Below, one piece after another: positions 37,482 through 46,947 of a stretch of DNA of 64,000 nt (position 1 is the stretch's first letter; each line of letters begins with the position of its first letter). Made by a program: the position numbers and the translations under genes. Below the pieces are notes generated by a model. It had not been told where the DNA came from. It did no database searches and saw only the letters and a program-made list of their open reading frames with translations. Origin of the DNA: Shewanella waksmanii ATCC BAA-643 (GTDB lineage: Bacteria > Pseudomonadota > Gammaproteobacteria > Enterobacterales > Shewanellaceae); assembly GCF_000518805.1 (NCBI RefSeq), contig NZ_JAEH01000005.1, forward strand, positions 160,875 to 224,874, in the 5' to 3' direction.

Positions 37482-37901
37482 ATGTCCAAAAAGGTATTAG
37501 TTGTTGGTGTTTTTGATCTATTTCATCGAGGTCATGTCGAATTTCTAAAAAAAGCAGCAACTTTTGGTGACGAACTGATCATACTGATCAATGGTGACGA
37601 GATGACAGAGAAGTATAAACGTCGCCCGATATACTCAGAGCAAGATAGGGCTGCCATTTTAGAATCAATGGCATGTGTATCCCTTGTTGAAGTGACTAAT
37701 AGCTTTGATATTAAGCCAATAATTGAAAAACATGATATCGACGTTATTGTCCATGGAGACGACTGGGAACATCAATCTTATTTAGCACAAATTCGCTGTA
37801 CAGAAGAGTACTTGCAACAGCAAGGTGTTACTGTCGCCTATACCCAATATCATTCAACAGTTAGCACCAGCGCATTGTTGCAGCGCATTAAGGAATCTTA
37901 A
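37482..37901 (+). CDS. TagD-like glycerol-phosphate cytidylyltransferase family protein
   Basis: A 139-residue nucleotidyltransferase: VVGVFDLFHRGHVEFLKKA carries the HxGH motif (HRGH), RPIYSEQDRAAILESMACV the RxxxxxxQDR block, and STVSTSALLQRI the ISTT-type motif. The family includes glycerol-3-phosphate cytidylyltransferase TagD, about 130 residues. It ends directly before a gene for an AraM-type glycerol-1-phosphate dehydrogenase, and a CDP-glycerol glycerophosphotransferase-like gene follows on the opposite strand. Its substrate is therefore probably sn-glycerol 1-phosphate and CTP, giving a CDP-glycerol; this is inference from neighbours. Confidence 0.8.
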   Translation: MSKKVLVVGVFDLFHRGHVEFLKKAATFGDELIILINGDEMTEKYKRRPIYSEQDRAAILESMACVSLVEVTNSFDIKPIIEKHDIDVIVHGDDWEHQSYLAQIRCTEEYLQQQGVTVAYTQYHSTVSTSALLQRIKES

Positions 37902-38981
37902 TTGCAAAATACTATTGGTAAGTTAAATACTAGACAACTTGAATTCCCAGCCCAACTGATTGTTCGCCAGAATGCTGTTGCGGCATCAAGTGAATTACTA
38001 GAACAACTATCGACCAATAAAGTAGTCATTGCGTTAGACGAAGGAGTCAGGCAACTCGCGCAGCAGTCATTGGCCTTTCTCGACCAGCGTAATTTAATCA
38101 CTCATGCCATCAGTGCAGCTGATTTTGAAAATATTAGCCAAATTGATATGTTGTGTGCGCAACAGCAAGTCGACACCGTTATTGCATTTGGTGGCGGTAA
38201 AGTTTTGGATGCGTGTAAACGGCTTGCGAGCTTAAGAAACGTAAAATTAGTAGTCATACCAACCGCACTTTCAAGCGACTGTATCTCTTCACCTGTTGCC
38301 GTTATTTTTGATAAAGAGGGCAAGAAACTCAGTTTACCTGCAGCTATTCCGAATTTTATTATTGTTGATACTGATATCTGCGCCCGAGCACCAACGAGAT
38401 TAACTCAGGCCGGTGTGGGCGATTTATTATCAAATTACAGTGCGCTTCTTGATATGGAATATGCAGAAAAGCAAGCTGAGATTGATGGGTTTTCATTTTT
38501 GCTAGCCAAATCTGCAGCCAACGAAATTCTGTATATGGGCAGCAAATCGTTAGATGATCCAGAAATAATCAATCAGTTAGCTGAAGGCCTTATTCTGTCT
38601 GGTTTGGCAATGGGATTCTCTGGGGATTCTCGCCCTTGTTCAGGCGCTGAGCACTTAATCAGTCACGCCTTAGACTTCTTGCAATTAGGCCATGGTTTAC
38701 ATGGTGAGCAAGTCGCCTTGGGCACTAAGTATTGCCATTATTTACGTAAACTTTTGGGATTACCCAGCCTCAACCCACAAGTTATCACCACTTTGGATGG
38801 ACTAAATATCCAAAGTTCACCGGCAGCATTAGGCATTAGCCGAGAAGATTTCTTTAAAGCGTTAGAGATAGCCCCAAGTATGCGTAAAGGGCGGATTACA
38901 TTTTTGGAGCAACTTGCTCATATTCCTCAAGCAACACTCCAGCAAGCCTATGCTGATGCTTTCGAACCATTAACCCAGTAA
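37902..38981 (+). CDS. sn-Glycerol-1-phosphate dehydrogenase (AraM/EgsA-like)
   Basis: A 359-residue iron-containing-alcohol-dehydrogenase-like enzyme. NAD(P)-binding AFGGGKVLDACKR, PTALSSDCISSPVAV, metal-site regions GVGDLLSNYSALLDMEYAE and CSGAEHLISHALDFL, and LHGEQVALGTKY match the AraM/EgsA group, which reduces dihydroxyacetone phosphate to sn-glycerol 1-phosphate. The start is TTG at 37902 with AAGGA eight bases ahead, immediately after the cytidylyltransferase stop. In archaea and Bacillus this stereoisomer feeds ether lipids; here the neighbours suggest a CDP-activated form for the envelope. It converges with the glycerophosphotransferase gene with a 12-base overlap. Confidence 0.85.
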   Translation: MQNTIGKLNTRQLEFPAQLIVRQNAVAASSELLEQLSTNKVVIALDEGVRQLAQQSLAFLDQRNLITHAISAADFENISQIDMLCAQQQVDTVIAFGGGKVLDACKRLASLRNVKLVVIPTALSSDCISSPVAVIFDKEGKKLSLPAAIPNFIIVDTDICARAPTRLTQAGVGDLLSNYSALLDMEYAEKQAEIDGFSFLLAKSAANEILYMGSKSLDDPEIINQLAEGLILSGLAMGFSGDSRPCSGAEHLISHALDFLQLGHGLHGEQVALGTKYCHYLRKLLGLPSLNPQVITTLDGLNIQSSPAALGISREDFFKALEIAPSMRKGRITFLEQLAHIPQATLQQAYADAFEPLTQ

Positions 38982-40028
38982 AAAGTCGACAATGCGCTTA
39001 CTGCATTGCCCATCAACCGTACCGGCCAACTCATCAGTATACTTAGCCCGCTCAGCTGCGAAAGACTCAGGCTGGGCAATTTGCTGATCTACCACCTGTT
39101 TCAACTCTTTATAAGACTTGGCATGGGCGGCAACACCGGCATATCGATACAGGTCTTCATCCATTCGTTGATTAAAACGAAACTTGAAAATACCTCGATA
39201 GCTCCAGCGTAAATGGTAAAAATCACACCACACAACCGGTTTATCTAGCGCGGCAAATTCAAATAATGCTGAAGAAGCATCACTAATCAATAGGTCGGCA
39301 CTGGCCATAAACGGCAATAAATTGGTTTGTTCTGCCGTTGCAAGATAAGCATTGTCAAAGCTCGCCCAGTGCTCCAATAGTTGCTTCTGCTTTTTATAAG
39401 CCGGCTTACTCAAAGAAAAATAATGCGGCTTCAGTAAAATATTGTAATCACTAAAGGCTGTAGGCCAATGCTTAGCCATTTTCTCAATACTGCTGGGATA
39501 GAATGTGGGTGCGTACAATAAGGTGGGTTTAGCCGGGTCTAAACCAATTGCTGCCAAATCAAGCCCAGACTCGGTTCCCTGAATAATAGGGTCAAGTTTA
39601 GCGTAGCCGGTATCAATAAACGTTTTGTCAGGAAACATACCTTGCAAACGCTTTAAGCGATACTGACCTTCAACAAAACGTACGTCAAAATCAGAATCTG
39701 ACACTGTGTAATACACAGCTTTTGGGCCGATACCATGCTGCATCAATGCCGTTTTACAGATGCCTTTAAGTTTCGAGTCACCTTCAAAGGTATTGCCAAA
39801 AATCACCCACTTAGGCTGTTGATCAATATAATAAGCCAATGCTTGCTGCTGATTGTCTACCCAAGTGACCGATAGCTGATACTCTTCAACTAAGTGCTCT
39901 AAGGCAGCCTGCTGATCCTTACTACGGTAGATAACAAAGTGTACCGACTCGCCTCGCTTCAGCAATTCATGCATAACGGGAAGATATTGCGGTAGATAGT
40001 AGGGGTGTAATGCATCGAAGCAAATCAA
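38970..40028 (-). CDS. CDP-glycerol glycerophosphotransferase-like (TagB/TagF family)
   Basis: A 352-residue protein matching the glyphos_transf family: QHGIGPKAVYYT, FVEGQYRLKRLQGMFPDKTFIDTGYAKLDPI, LLYAPTFYPSSIEKM, ILLKPHYF and ADLLISDASSALFEFAALDKPVVWCDF, the last being the conserved D-SS--E block near the active site. Such enzymes move glycerol phosphate from CDP-glycerol to a glycan or polymer. No membrane segment is obvious. The start appears to be TTG at 40028 with AAAAGG about 11-18 bases ahead. With the two convergent genes at 37482-38981 it forms a synthesis-and-transfer cassette inside the LPS-core locus. Confidence 0.8.
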   Translation of the reverse strand: MICFDALHPYYLPQYLPVMHELLKRGESVHFVIYRSKDQQAALEHLVEEYQLSVTWVDNQQQALAYYIDQQPKWVIFGNTFEGDSKLKGICKTALMQHGIGPKAVYYTVSDSDFDVRFVEGQYRLKRLQGMFPDKTFIDTGYAKLDPIIQGTESGLDLAAIGLDPAKPTLLYAPTFYPSSIEKMAKHWPTAFSDYNILLKPHYFSLSKPAYKKQKQLLEHWASFDNAYLATAEQTNLLPFMASADLLISDASSALFEFAALDKPVVWCDFYHLRWSYRGIFKFRFNQRMDEDLYRYAGVAAHAKSYKELKQVVDQQIAQPESFAAERAKYTDELAGTVDGQCSKRIVDFLLG

Positions 40029-40250
40029 ATCAAAATCGGCCTTTTAAATTGTTAGCAAACACGACTTAAGCTGGGTTCTATACCAAGGTGACGATAATAG
40101 CATAATCACATAATGAAACTATATCGCGATAGGCAATTGTCTACCTTGGTTAAAAAAATCACCTTATTCCCCATTGAGACTGGCCGCTAACTTTCATATT
40201 CCAGCCAATTCAGGGTATGCTTAGCCAGTCAAAAATAGGAACGATTACCC

Positions 40251-41366
40251 ATGCCAATTATCTCTGCTGCGCGACTAGCTCAATGCCAAAAAATGTTATT
40301 TATGTCCCCTGTGGCTTTAGGCGATTTTCTCTATTTGAAAACATTTTTGGTTGCATTTAAACAGCAGTTTCCGCATATCACAATTGATATTTGGTTAGAT
40401 GACAATCGCTGTAATAGCGACGCATGGCGCTTATCTCGCAGCAAAATTTTACAACAGTGGATGGACACTGAAGGCGCTTTTAATATGACTTTTGGCTGCA
40501 CAGACTCTAATGAAGCTATGCAACGCCACGCTGACCTAGCGAAAAAGCAGCAATATGACATTATTTTCTGCCACACGGTGAGTAAAAGCCGACAATACTC
40601 GCATTTGGCTCGAGAGATATCAGCCAAGGCTTTCATCGTTTCTAGCATCCCTAAAAAAGCATCATTTGGCTTACTAAACAGCTGGTTCTTCCGCCACTCA
40701 GATGCCACTTTTGTTTTACAAGACAATATGTTGCCAGCGGCGCATCATATCACTGATCGCTATCAACTTATCTTTGAAAAAATCACTGGAATGCACCTTT
40801 CAAAGCCAGATATGTTGCCAAACTTAGTGGTACCTACAACTATCTTGCCAGTGACAAAAACTTGGCTAGAGCAGCAATTCCCCAACCCGAATAAACAGGG
40901 GAAATTGCTATTTATGAATCACTTATCAACCAATGTAAAAAAAGATTGGCCGATAGAATATCTATTTTCACTGATCAAACAGATAGCACAAGCTAGCGAT
41001 GAGCAGCGCTTCATCATCAACACCACGCCGGAAAGTTACCATGAGGTGAGTCTAGCGACTAAAGCCTTTACTGAAGAGTCAGGTTTACAAGTGGCAGTAT
41101 TTACCGTCAATGAGCACTTTTTTGAGCTACCCTCACTCATCGCCGCTGCAGATTTTGTCATAACAGTAGATACTGCAATTTTGCATTTTGCCTTTGCAGC
41201 AAAACGACCTTTATTGGCGATGATGCGCCAGAAGAAACCGTACTGGGCACCACCAGAGTCACCCACGTCACACGTTATGTATGCGACCGAAGGTAAAGGC
41301 CATATTGCAGATATTTCCGTAGAGCGCGTGTTGACCAAATACACTCAAATGATCCATAACGACTAA
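40251..41366 (+). CDS. Glycosyltransferase family 9-like protein
   Basis: A 371-residue GT-B-type protein with GT9 features: MLFMSPVALGDFLYLKTFLVAFKQQFPHITIDIWLDDN (as residues about 15-52) and a C-terminal ITVDTAILHFAFAAKRPLLAMM in the nucleotide-sugar-binding half. It diverges from other heptosyltransferases, so the donor need not be ADP-heptose. It is followed 17 bases later by a GT8-type gene, with which it may be co-transcribed. Confidence 0.7.
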   Translation: MPIISAARLAQCQKMLFMSPVALGDFLYLKTFLVAFKQQFPHITIDIWLDDNRCNSDAWRLSRSKILQQWMDTEGAFNMTFGCTDSNEAMQRHADLAKKQQYDIIFCHTVSKSRQYSHLAREISAKAFIVSSIPKKASFGLLNSWFFRHSDATFVLQDNMLPAAHHITDRYQLIFEKITGMHLSKPDMLPNLVVPTTILPVTKTWLEQQFPNPNKQGKLLFMNHLSTNVKKDWPIEYLFSLIKQIAQASDEQRFIINTTPESYHEVSLATKAFTEESGLQVAVFTVNEHFFELPSLIAAADFVITVDTAILHFAFAAKRPLLAMMRQKKPYWAPPESPTSHVMYATEGKGHIADISVERVLTKYTQMIHND

Positions 41367-41383
41367 TCCCTAAGGCAACGAGC

Positions 41384-42232
41384 ATGAAGAAAGCCATTTT
41401 TACCCTCGCTATCGGCGATAACCCCATGTACCGCGCAGCGGTAGATAGTTTTAAAGCCTACGGGAAACGTATTGGTGCCGATGTTATCGTTTCTGATCAA
41501 TTGCACTATAAAATAGACATTAATAAGCCCAAATTTGATGCGAGTCCTGCGTGGTCAGAGAAACTTTATATTACTGAAATACTAAAAGAATATGATCGCG
41601 TTCTTTATCTCGATGCCGATATGATCGTCACACCTTGGGCCCGAGACATTTTTGCTGAATGTCCTGATTTAGATACGGTATACATGTTTAACGAAGGTCG
41701 CCACAGAGATCGCAGCGCGCAAGCCGAGCAGATCAATGCCGTTTTAGGCGAAGTCAATTGGCCCAAAGAAGACGACATGACAGTGTACTATAACTCTGGG
41801 ATGTTCTTAGTTTCTAAAGAAACGGGCCTGTTTGATAACGCCGGCATTGAAGAGATGCAAGCCATTTGTAATCAAGTGAAGTTTTACGATCAAACCTACA
41901 TCAACTACCTGATTCGTCGTGATGGCATTAAAAGTGTTGGGGTCGATGCGGGATTCAATCGTATGATGCTATTGGGCTACGATGACTATCAAAAGGCCGA
42001 TTTTATTCACTATTCGGGCCGTGGCTATCGTCAAAAAGTACCTATGCGCGATATGAAGTACATTATTGATTACTGTGATATTTTCAAAGATACGCTATCG
42101 GATGCAGAAATTTTGCAGTATAAGCAACAAGCTTGGCATGTGTATATGTTGAAGCAACAACGTAAAACTAAACTCCCTATTGGCCTGCTCAGCTTTGTAT
42201 TTGGCCTCATCCATCCAAGCCACAAATACTAA
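41384..42232 (+). CDS. Glycosyltransferase family 8-like (GT-A)
   Basis: A 282-residue enzyme. AIFTLAIGDNPMYRAAVDSFKAYGKRIGADVIV, WSEKLYITEILKEYDRVLYLDADMIVTP with the metal-binding DxD (DAD), and VYYNSGMFLVSK, FYDQTYINYLI and FIHYSGRGYR fit GT8/glycogenin-like transferases. Likely a hexosyl transfer to LPS core. A strong terminator follows. Confidence 0.8.
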   Translation: MKKAIFTLAIGDNPMYRAAVDSFKAYGKRIGADVIVSDQLHYKIDINKPKFDASPAWSEKLYITEILKEYDRVLYLDADMIVTPWARDIFAECPDLDTVYMFNEGRHRDRSAQAEQINAVLGEVNWPKEDDMTVYYNSGMFLVSKETGLFDNAGIEEMQAICNQVKFYDQTYINYLIRRDGIKSVGVDAGFNRMMLLGYDDYQKADFIHYSGRGYRQKVPMRDMKYIIDYCDIFKDTLSDAEILQYKQQAWHVYMLKQQRKTKLPIGLLSFVFGLIHPSHKY

Positions 42233-42255
42233 CGCCAGATTGCCCAGCCCTGCCC

Positions 42256-42285
42256 AATAAGGAGAGCACTTTGCTCTCCTTATTT
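42256..42285 (+). terminator. Intrinsic terminator after the GT8-like gene
   Basis: AATAAGGAGAGCA / TGCTCTCCTTATT, a 13-bp perfect stem with a 3-base loop and a short T run within the stem end. It closes the 40.2-42.2 kb transcript. Confidence 0.8.
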
Positions 42286-42443
42286 CATTAACAAACCAGA
42301 CACCATTGCCCCACCTAACATCTCACCACAGCGCAACAATATCGCTGCACCTTTAACCTCATAAAAACAAAAAAGTTAATAAATTCGAAGACTTATGAAA
42401 AATGAAGTATATAGAGGTCGAACAGTTCTGTATTGAGGTTGCG

Positions 42444-43229
42444 ATGAAAATCAGTTTAATTATTACCACCTATAATTGGCCTGAAGCACTAAAGGCTGTG
42501 CTTGACAGTGTTTTGCAACAAACCCGCATGCCAGATGAAGTTATCATTGCTGATGATGGCTCAACTGCAGCAACTGAACAGCTCGTCACTCACTACCAAT
42601 CTCTGTTTCCCGTGCCACTGCTGCACAGCTGGCAACAAGACAAGGGCTTCCGCTTAGCACGCAGCCGTAACAAGGCTATCGAGATGGCTTCAAATGACTA
42701 CATCGTAATGATTGATGGCGATATGGTATTAGAAAAACGTTTCATCCACGATCATAAATATCATGCCGAACCAGGCCACTTTATTACCGGTAAACGAGTA
42801 AAAATGAATGCTAAGTTGAGCCAGTTAGTTCAACAAAAAAAGTCCCAGCCTCACCTCCTATCGACCGGTATTAGCAGAGGCAGAGAGCTGGCCATACGTT
42901 GTCAACCTCTTGCTAAGCTTCTCAGCAAAAAAACCACCCATTCAACTGAGGGGATTCATGGCTGTAACCTCGCTTTCTGGCGTCAAGATGTCCTCAATAT
43001 TAATGGCTTTAATGAAGAGTTCGAAGGTTGGGGGCCAGAAGACAAAGAGTTTGCACAACGTATGATAAATGCAGGAACGCTGCGTAAGCTCACCAAATTT
43101 ACCACTGTAGCCTATCATTTAGACCATCAAGAAAGTTGCCGTAAATTACTGCAAAAGAATGATGATATATTTCAGCGTAGCATACGCCAAAAAGCCACTT
43201 GGTGTCGTGTGGGTATTAACGAGTTTTAG
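42444..43229 (+). CDS. Glycosyltransferase family 2
   Basis: A 261-residue GT-A-fold enzyme: ISLIITTYNWPEALKAVLDSVLQQT at the start, DEVIIADDGST, FRLARSRNKAIEMA, and the metal-binding DGD in YIVMIDGDMVL; the galactosyltransferase-like FEGWGPEDKEFAQRM block follows, with EDK/E as candidate catalytic residues. ATG 42444 has GAGG six bases ahead; the longer frame from 42402 lacks support. Role in LPS-core extension is inferred. Confidence 0.88.
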   Translation: MKISLIITTYNWPEALKAVLDSVLQQTRMPDEVIIADDGSTAATEQLVTHYQSLFPVPLLHSWQQDKGFRLARSRNKAIEMASNDYIVMIDGDMVLEKRFIHDHKYHAEPGHFITGKRVKMNAKLSQLVQQKKSQPHLLSTGISRGRELAIRCQPLAKLLSKKTTHSTEGIHGCNLAFWRQDVLNINGFNEEFEGWGPEDKEFAQRMINAGTLRKLTKFTTVAYHLDHQESCRKLLQKNDDIFQRSIRQKATWCRVGINEF

Positions 43230-43457
43230 TGCCCAATGCGAGTAGCGCAGAAAGATCGATACTAGCTGCTGGCAGTGGCAATAATCTTAGGAAGCCCACC
43301 ACCGCCCCAAAGAATACAGGCTTTCGCTTTAATTGAAGACTAACTGACACACCACACAGAGTGGCCAGATCTGATAGCTGAGAACGTTGCCGCATTGCCT
43401 GAGTTAGGAAAAATAACATGCTTGTGCTGTAGGCGCTGAAGATATTCAGCCAATGAC
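43230..43457 (-). other. Gap with a possible decayed small gene
   Basis: On the minus strand a frame opens at an ATG overlapping the GT4 gene stop (MRNKSLAEYLQRLQHKH), but hits a stop; a second frame continues from 43419 (LTQAMRQRSQLSDLATL ... AVVGFLRLLPLP). Joined by a single frameshift they would make a protein of about 85 residues ending near 43216. It may be a remnant of an LPS gene or chance; neither part has a recognisable family. Confidence 0.2.
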
Positions 43458-44585
43458 TTATTTCGCATCTGTCTCTTCCATCAATGTCGCTGCCGCGAGC
43501 ATGTACTGCTCGCTCACATGCGCATGGGTTTTGTTCGCTATCAGCGCCGACATCGGAATCTCTGGGTAGCTGACTAAAGCTTCATCCATCTTGTTCGCCA
43601 ATTGTTTTACGTCGCGACAAGGCACCAGAAACTTGCTGAGTTCACCAATCAAAATCTCATTAGGTCCATAGGGGCAGTCAGTACTGACTACTGGCGTACC
43701 GCAGATTAACGACTCAACCAGTACATTACCTAACCCTTCATAATCGGAGCTCAGTACCATCAACTTAGCCCGTTTAATCCAAGCATATGGGTTAGCTTGA
43801 AATCCTGGCAGAATGACTCTATCAGCCACCCCATAACGCCTGGCAAGCTTACGGGCCTTGTTGACGTTACCGCACAACAGAACCAAGGGAAGTTGGTGCT
43901 TAGCTTGAGCCAATGCTTGAAACAATATGTCATGGCGCTTTTGTTTAGCCACTCTACCAACATGAATAATAAAACCCCCCTCTATGGGGATGTCAATCGG
44001 CTGCGACGCGGCCGCCACAATATCGTCAATATCAAACGGGTTGTATATGGTCGTCATCGATGCCGGAGTGATACGCTTACCGCGGCTGATCTCATCAGCA
44101 ATACCTTGCGATACCGTAATCAAATGTTGTTGGTCTAATACTCGCTTTGCACGCCACATATTCCAAAAAGCTAGCGGGCCAAGTTTCATTTCCCGTGCTA
44201 ACTCTGCTTCTATGGCGTTGTGTACCACACAAAATAGTGGCTTTACCTGTGCCTGAGTTGTCAGCAAGTTAGACTTATCCAGGTTGGAGATAAACAGATC
44301 AAACTGACCAAATTGTGCTGTTAATGATGATAGCCAACACTTAAAGCGGCGCACCGACGCATTGATTTTAAACACACTGTCAATCTGCTTATCATGCTCT
44401 GTAAAACAAAAATGCACTGGTAGCGACGCCGGAAGTTGGTAATCACAAGGTGGTTGTAACACCAACAGATGCGGTTGATTGCCTTGGGCTAACCAAGCTT
44501 GAGCAAGGGTCAAGACAACACGCTCAGCTCCACCACCGGCTAAGCTGTCGATAACTATGCCTATCCGTTTGGGCTGATCAATCAC
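43458..44585 (-). CDS. Glycosyltransferase family 4
   Basis: A 375-residue GT-B enzyme: IGIVIDSLAGGGAERVVLTLAQ (donor-side loop GGGAE), FIIHVGRVAKQKRHDILFQALA, LPGFQANPYAWIKRAKLMVLSSDYEGLGNVLVESLICGTPVVSTDCPYGPNEIL with the EGLGNVLVE retaining-GT signature. The start is GTG at 44585, overlapping the stop of the upstream gene. Probable LPS-core or surface-glycan transferase. Confidence 0.88.
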   Translation of the reverse strand: MIDQPKRIGIVIDSLAGGGAERVVLTLAQAWLAQGNQPHLLVLQPPCDYQLPASLPVHFCFTEHDKQIDSVFKINASVRRFKCWLSSLTAQFGQFDLFISNLDKSNLLTTQAQVKPLFCVVHNAIEAELAREMKLGPLAFWNMWRAKRVLDQQHLITVSQGIADEISRGKRITPASMTTIYNPFDIDDIVAAASQPIDIPIEGGFIIHVGRVAKQKRHDILFQALAQAKHQLPLVLLCGNVNKARKLARRYGVADRVILPGFQANPYAWIKRAKLMVLSSDYEGLGNVLVESLICGTPVVSTDCPYGPNEILIGELSKFLVPCRDVKQLANKMDEALVSYPEIPMSALIANKTHAHVSEQYMLAAATLMEETDAK

Positions 44586-45645
44586 AATTTAGCAACCGTT
44601 CCACTTCAGCTAAACATATCGTTAAGCCATTGGTTAACGAAGCATCATCTAGATGCTGCGTTAACTCGGCCAATCGTTGTGGCTGCAACAACTCGCTAAG
44701 TGCAAGGCTCATGGCAGGGTGATTATTGTCTGCGGTAACAATAACCCCCGCTTGCTGGCACTTTTTCATGCGAGCTGGTTGATCTTTCGATACCGCAGCG
44801 GCCAATGTGGGCGTTTTTAACGCAATCGCCTGCAGTAAGGTATCGCCACCGCTTAATAACGCTGCTTTTGCACCACCCAGTAAATGAATGAATGCTTGGC
44901 TATCTAACTCCGCTATCGCTATCACACCGGGAATAGTAGGTAATGGCTTAGGATAATTGGGGCCAAACACCACCACACAAGCTATACCCAGTTGTTGGTA
45001 AGTTGTCTGCGCGGTTTTTGCCCAAAGATCAGCCGCTAAGCTGCCGTTAATTTTGTGGCCGCCTGAACCGGCACTAAACAACACGTAGTCGTTAGCCTGT
45101 AATTGGTAATGTTTTAACAGTGCTTGCTGCTGTTGCAGCTCAGGCTCGGTAAAAACCGAACCAGTATAAATTGGCTGAGGACGGTCAATCATTCGCAGTT
45201 TAAATTTTTCAAAAGCGGTCAGATCGCCAATCACAAACTCAGGTTGTACCACCCAATGGCTGTCGGTGACCAAGGCTCGCTCAACTTTCATGCCTCGCGC
45301 CCGCTTGCGACGGTGCTGACTGATAAATATCACTTTTGCACCTTGACGCTTAGCATGTTTAAGCTGCGCTTTACGACCTGCGGCATCAAAAATGACGATA
45401 TCAGGCTGTAACTCAGTAACGAGTTGATTAACTTCTTTGACTTTCTTGGTCGGCGTGTCATCCACCAAATGAGTCCGATAAGGACATTGCTGACTGTATG
45501 GCGCGTAACGGTTTAACACAAAATCAATTTGTGCTGCCGGCCAGCGCCGCATAATTTCATCGGCAATAATTTTGGAGCGCATATATTCGCCGATACCTTC
45601 ATCTGAAGACACCGGAACAAATAGGAACTTAGGCGCAATTGACAT
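44578..45645 (-). CDS. GT-B-fold glycosyltransferase-like protein (MurG/PseG-type)
   Basis: A 355-residue protein starting KFLFVPVSSDEGIGEYMRSKIIADEIMRRWP, with VLFSAGSGGHKING and ALLSGGDTLLQAIALKTPTLAAAVSKDQPARMKKCQ, which resemble the nucleotide-sugar site of MurG-like transferases and of PseG-type sugar hydrolases. Which of these it is cannot be decided by eye. It overlaps the following GT4 gene by 8 bases and so belongs to the same operon. Confidence 0.65.
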   Translation of the reverse strand: MSIAPKFLFVPVSSDEGIGEYMRSKIIADEIMRRWPAAQIDFVLNRYAPYSQQCPYRTHLVDDTPTKKVKEVNQLVTELQPDIVIFDAAGRKAQLKHAKRQGAKVIFISQHRRKRARGMKVERALVTDSHWVVQPEFVIGDLTAFEKFKLRMIDRPQPIYTGSVFTEPELQQQQALLKHYQLQANDYVLFSAGSGGHKINGSLAADLWAKTAQTTYQQLGIACVVVFGPNYPKPLPTIPGVIAIAELDSQAFIHLLGGAKAALLSGGDTLLQAIALKTPTLAAAVSKDQPARMKKCQQAGVIVTADNNHPAMSLALSELLQPQRLAELTQHLDDASLTNGLTICLAEVERLLNCD

Positions 45646-45745
45646 TGAATACTTCCATAATGCTCAGCTAATTAATGTTTACATCCTAGTAAAGCTGCTT
45701 TTAAGCATAACTTAGCCAAGTAGATCGTCTGGATAAGCGAGTTTA

Positions 45746-46789
45746 TCACAACAGCGCTTGTTGGTGCGATATGCGGTCAATTTGCGCTTTCACCATATCA
45801 ATACTAATCATTTTCATTAAGTCTGCGCCTTTAGCACGGGTCCCCCAAGGAACAGAGGCATTAAACTGCTGGGCTATTGCCTGCGGATAAACATTGACCA
45901 CGTAATCTAGGCTAGTATATGGGCCGGTTCGACCCGGATTTGAATGTGCATAAAGACCAATAACCGCGGTGTTCTGGGTCACAGCCATATGCGCGGGCCC
46001 AGTATCTGGCGCAACAACGAGCTTAGCTTGCCCGAGCAATGCCAACAATTGGGTAAGTGATGTTTTACCGACCCAATTTTCAATGGCGGATTGGCTGTTG
46101 CCGGCAATTTGAGTCGCTAAGTTGAGCTCTAGCTCAGATGGACCGCCGCACAACAAAACCCGAAAACCCAATGTTGCAGCATGATCTGCGATTGCCGCAT
46201 ATCGTTCGGGCAACCAATTGCGCTCGGCTTTGCTCGCCGCGGCACAAATAATCATCACTTTGTCATTGCCAACCACGTTCGCTGCAAATTCGCTGTCGCT
46301 GGCGGGCACCGGAATATCCCAAGTAGGTGTTAAATCTTGCACGCCAATGGCTTTGGCAAAACCCATAAACCCCTCAAGCACGTGCGGGGTCGCTAAGGGC
46401 TCAACATGATGATTGGTCACCAACCACTGGCCTTCTTTAGCTCGAGCACGGTCAAACCCAACCCGGGTCTTGGCACTGATCATCATAGATGCAATCGTTG
46501 CTCGTAGCGCAACCTGCATATGCAATAGCACATCAAAACGCTGACCCGATAGTGCTTGTTTTAGCTGCCAATAACTGCGCCAACCCAAAGATTTGTCAAA
46601 CACCACAAAATCAATGCCTTCAAGGTGACGTAATAGCTGATATTCAACTTTCCCTATCACCCAAGTAATTCGCAGCTGCGGATATTGTCGCTGTATCGCC
46701 TGCACCATCGCCACAGCATGGCAAACATCACCAATGGCAGACAGCCGTAATAAACATAACGAACGAGCAGAATCTAAATTCAGTGTCAT
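45746..46789 (-). CDS. LPS heptosyltransferase-like (GT9)
   Basis: A 347-residue GT9 enzyme: SLCLLRLSAIGDVCHAVAMVQAIQ with the base residue region AIGD, WVIGKVEYQLL, CAAASKAERNWLPERYAAIADH and VAPDTGPAHMAVTQNTAVIGLYAHSNPGRTGPY, the last being the ADP-heptose-binding block of WaaC/WaaF. ATG 46789 gives the family N-terminus; the frame extends to 46861 without support. Of the three GT9 proteins in the window this one is closest to canonical heptosyltransferases. Confidence 0.88.
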   Translation of the reverse strand: MTLNLDSARSLCLLRLSAIGDVCHAVAMVQAIQRQYPQLRITWVIGKVEYQLLRHLEGIDFVVFDKSLGWRSYWQLKQALSGQRFDVLLHMQVALRATIASMMISAKTRVGFDRARAKEGQWLVTNHHVEPLATPHVLEGFMGFAKAIGVQDLTPTWDIPVPASDSEFAANVVGNDKVMIICAAASKAERNWLPERYAAIADHAATLGFRVLLCGGPSELELNLATQIAGNSQSAIENWVGKTSLTQLLALLGQAKLVVAPDTGPAHMAVTQNTAVIGLYAHSNPGRTGPYTSLDYVVNVYPQAIAQQFNASVPWGTRAKGADLMKMISIDMVKAQIDRISHQQALL

Positions 46790-46947
46790 GGCTCTAAAAG
46801 CTAGCAAAAGGATATAGCGAGTGTAATCTACAACCGCAACCACACCAAGTGATGTCCACAAAAACTGTTAATCCATAACTCAAGCTTACCCCCTGCGGTC
46901 AGTTGGAGTAGAATAGCGCGATAGTTTGTTATTAATTAAGCCAATCC

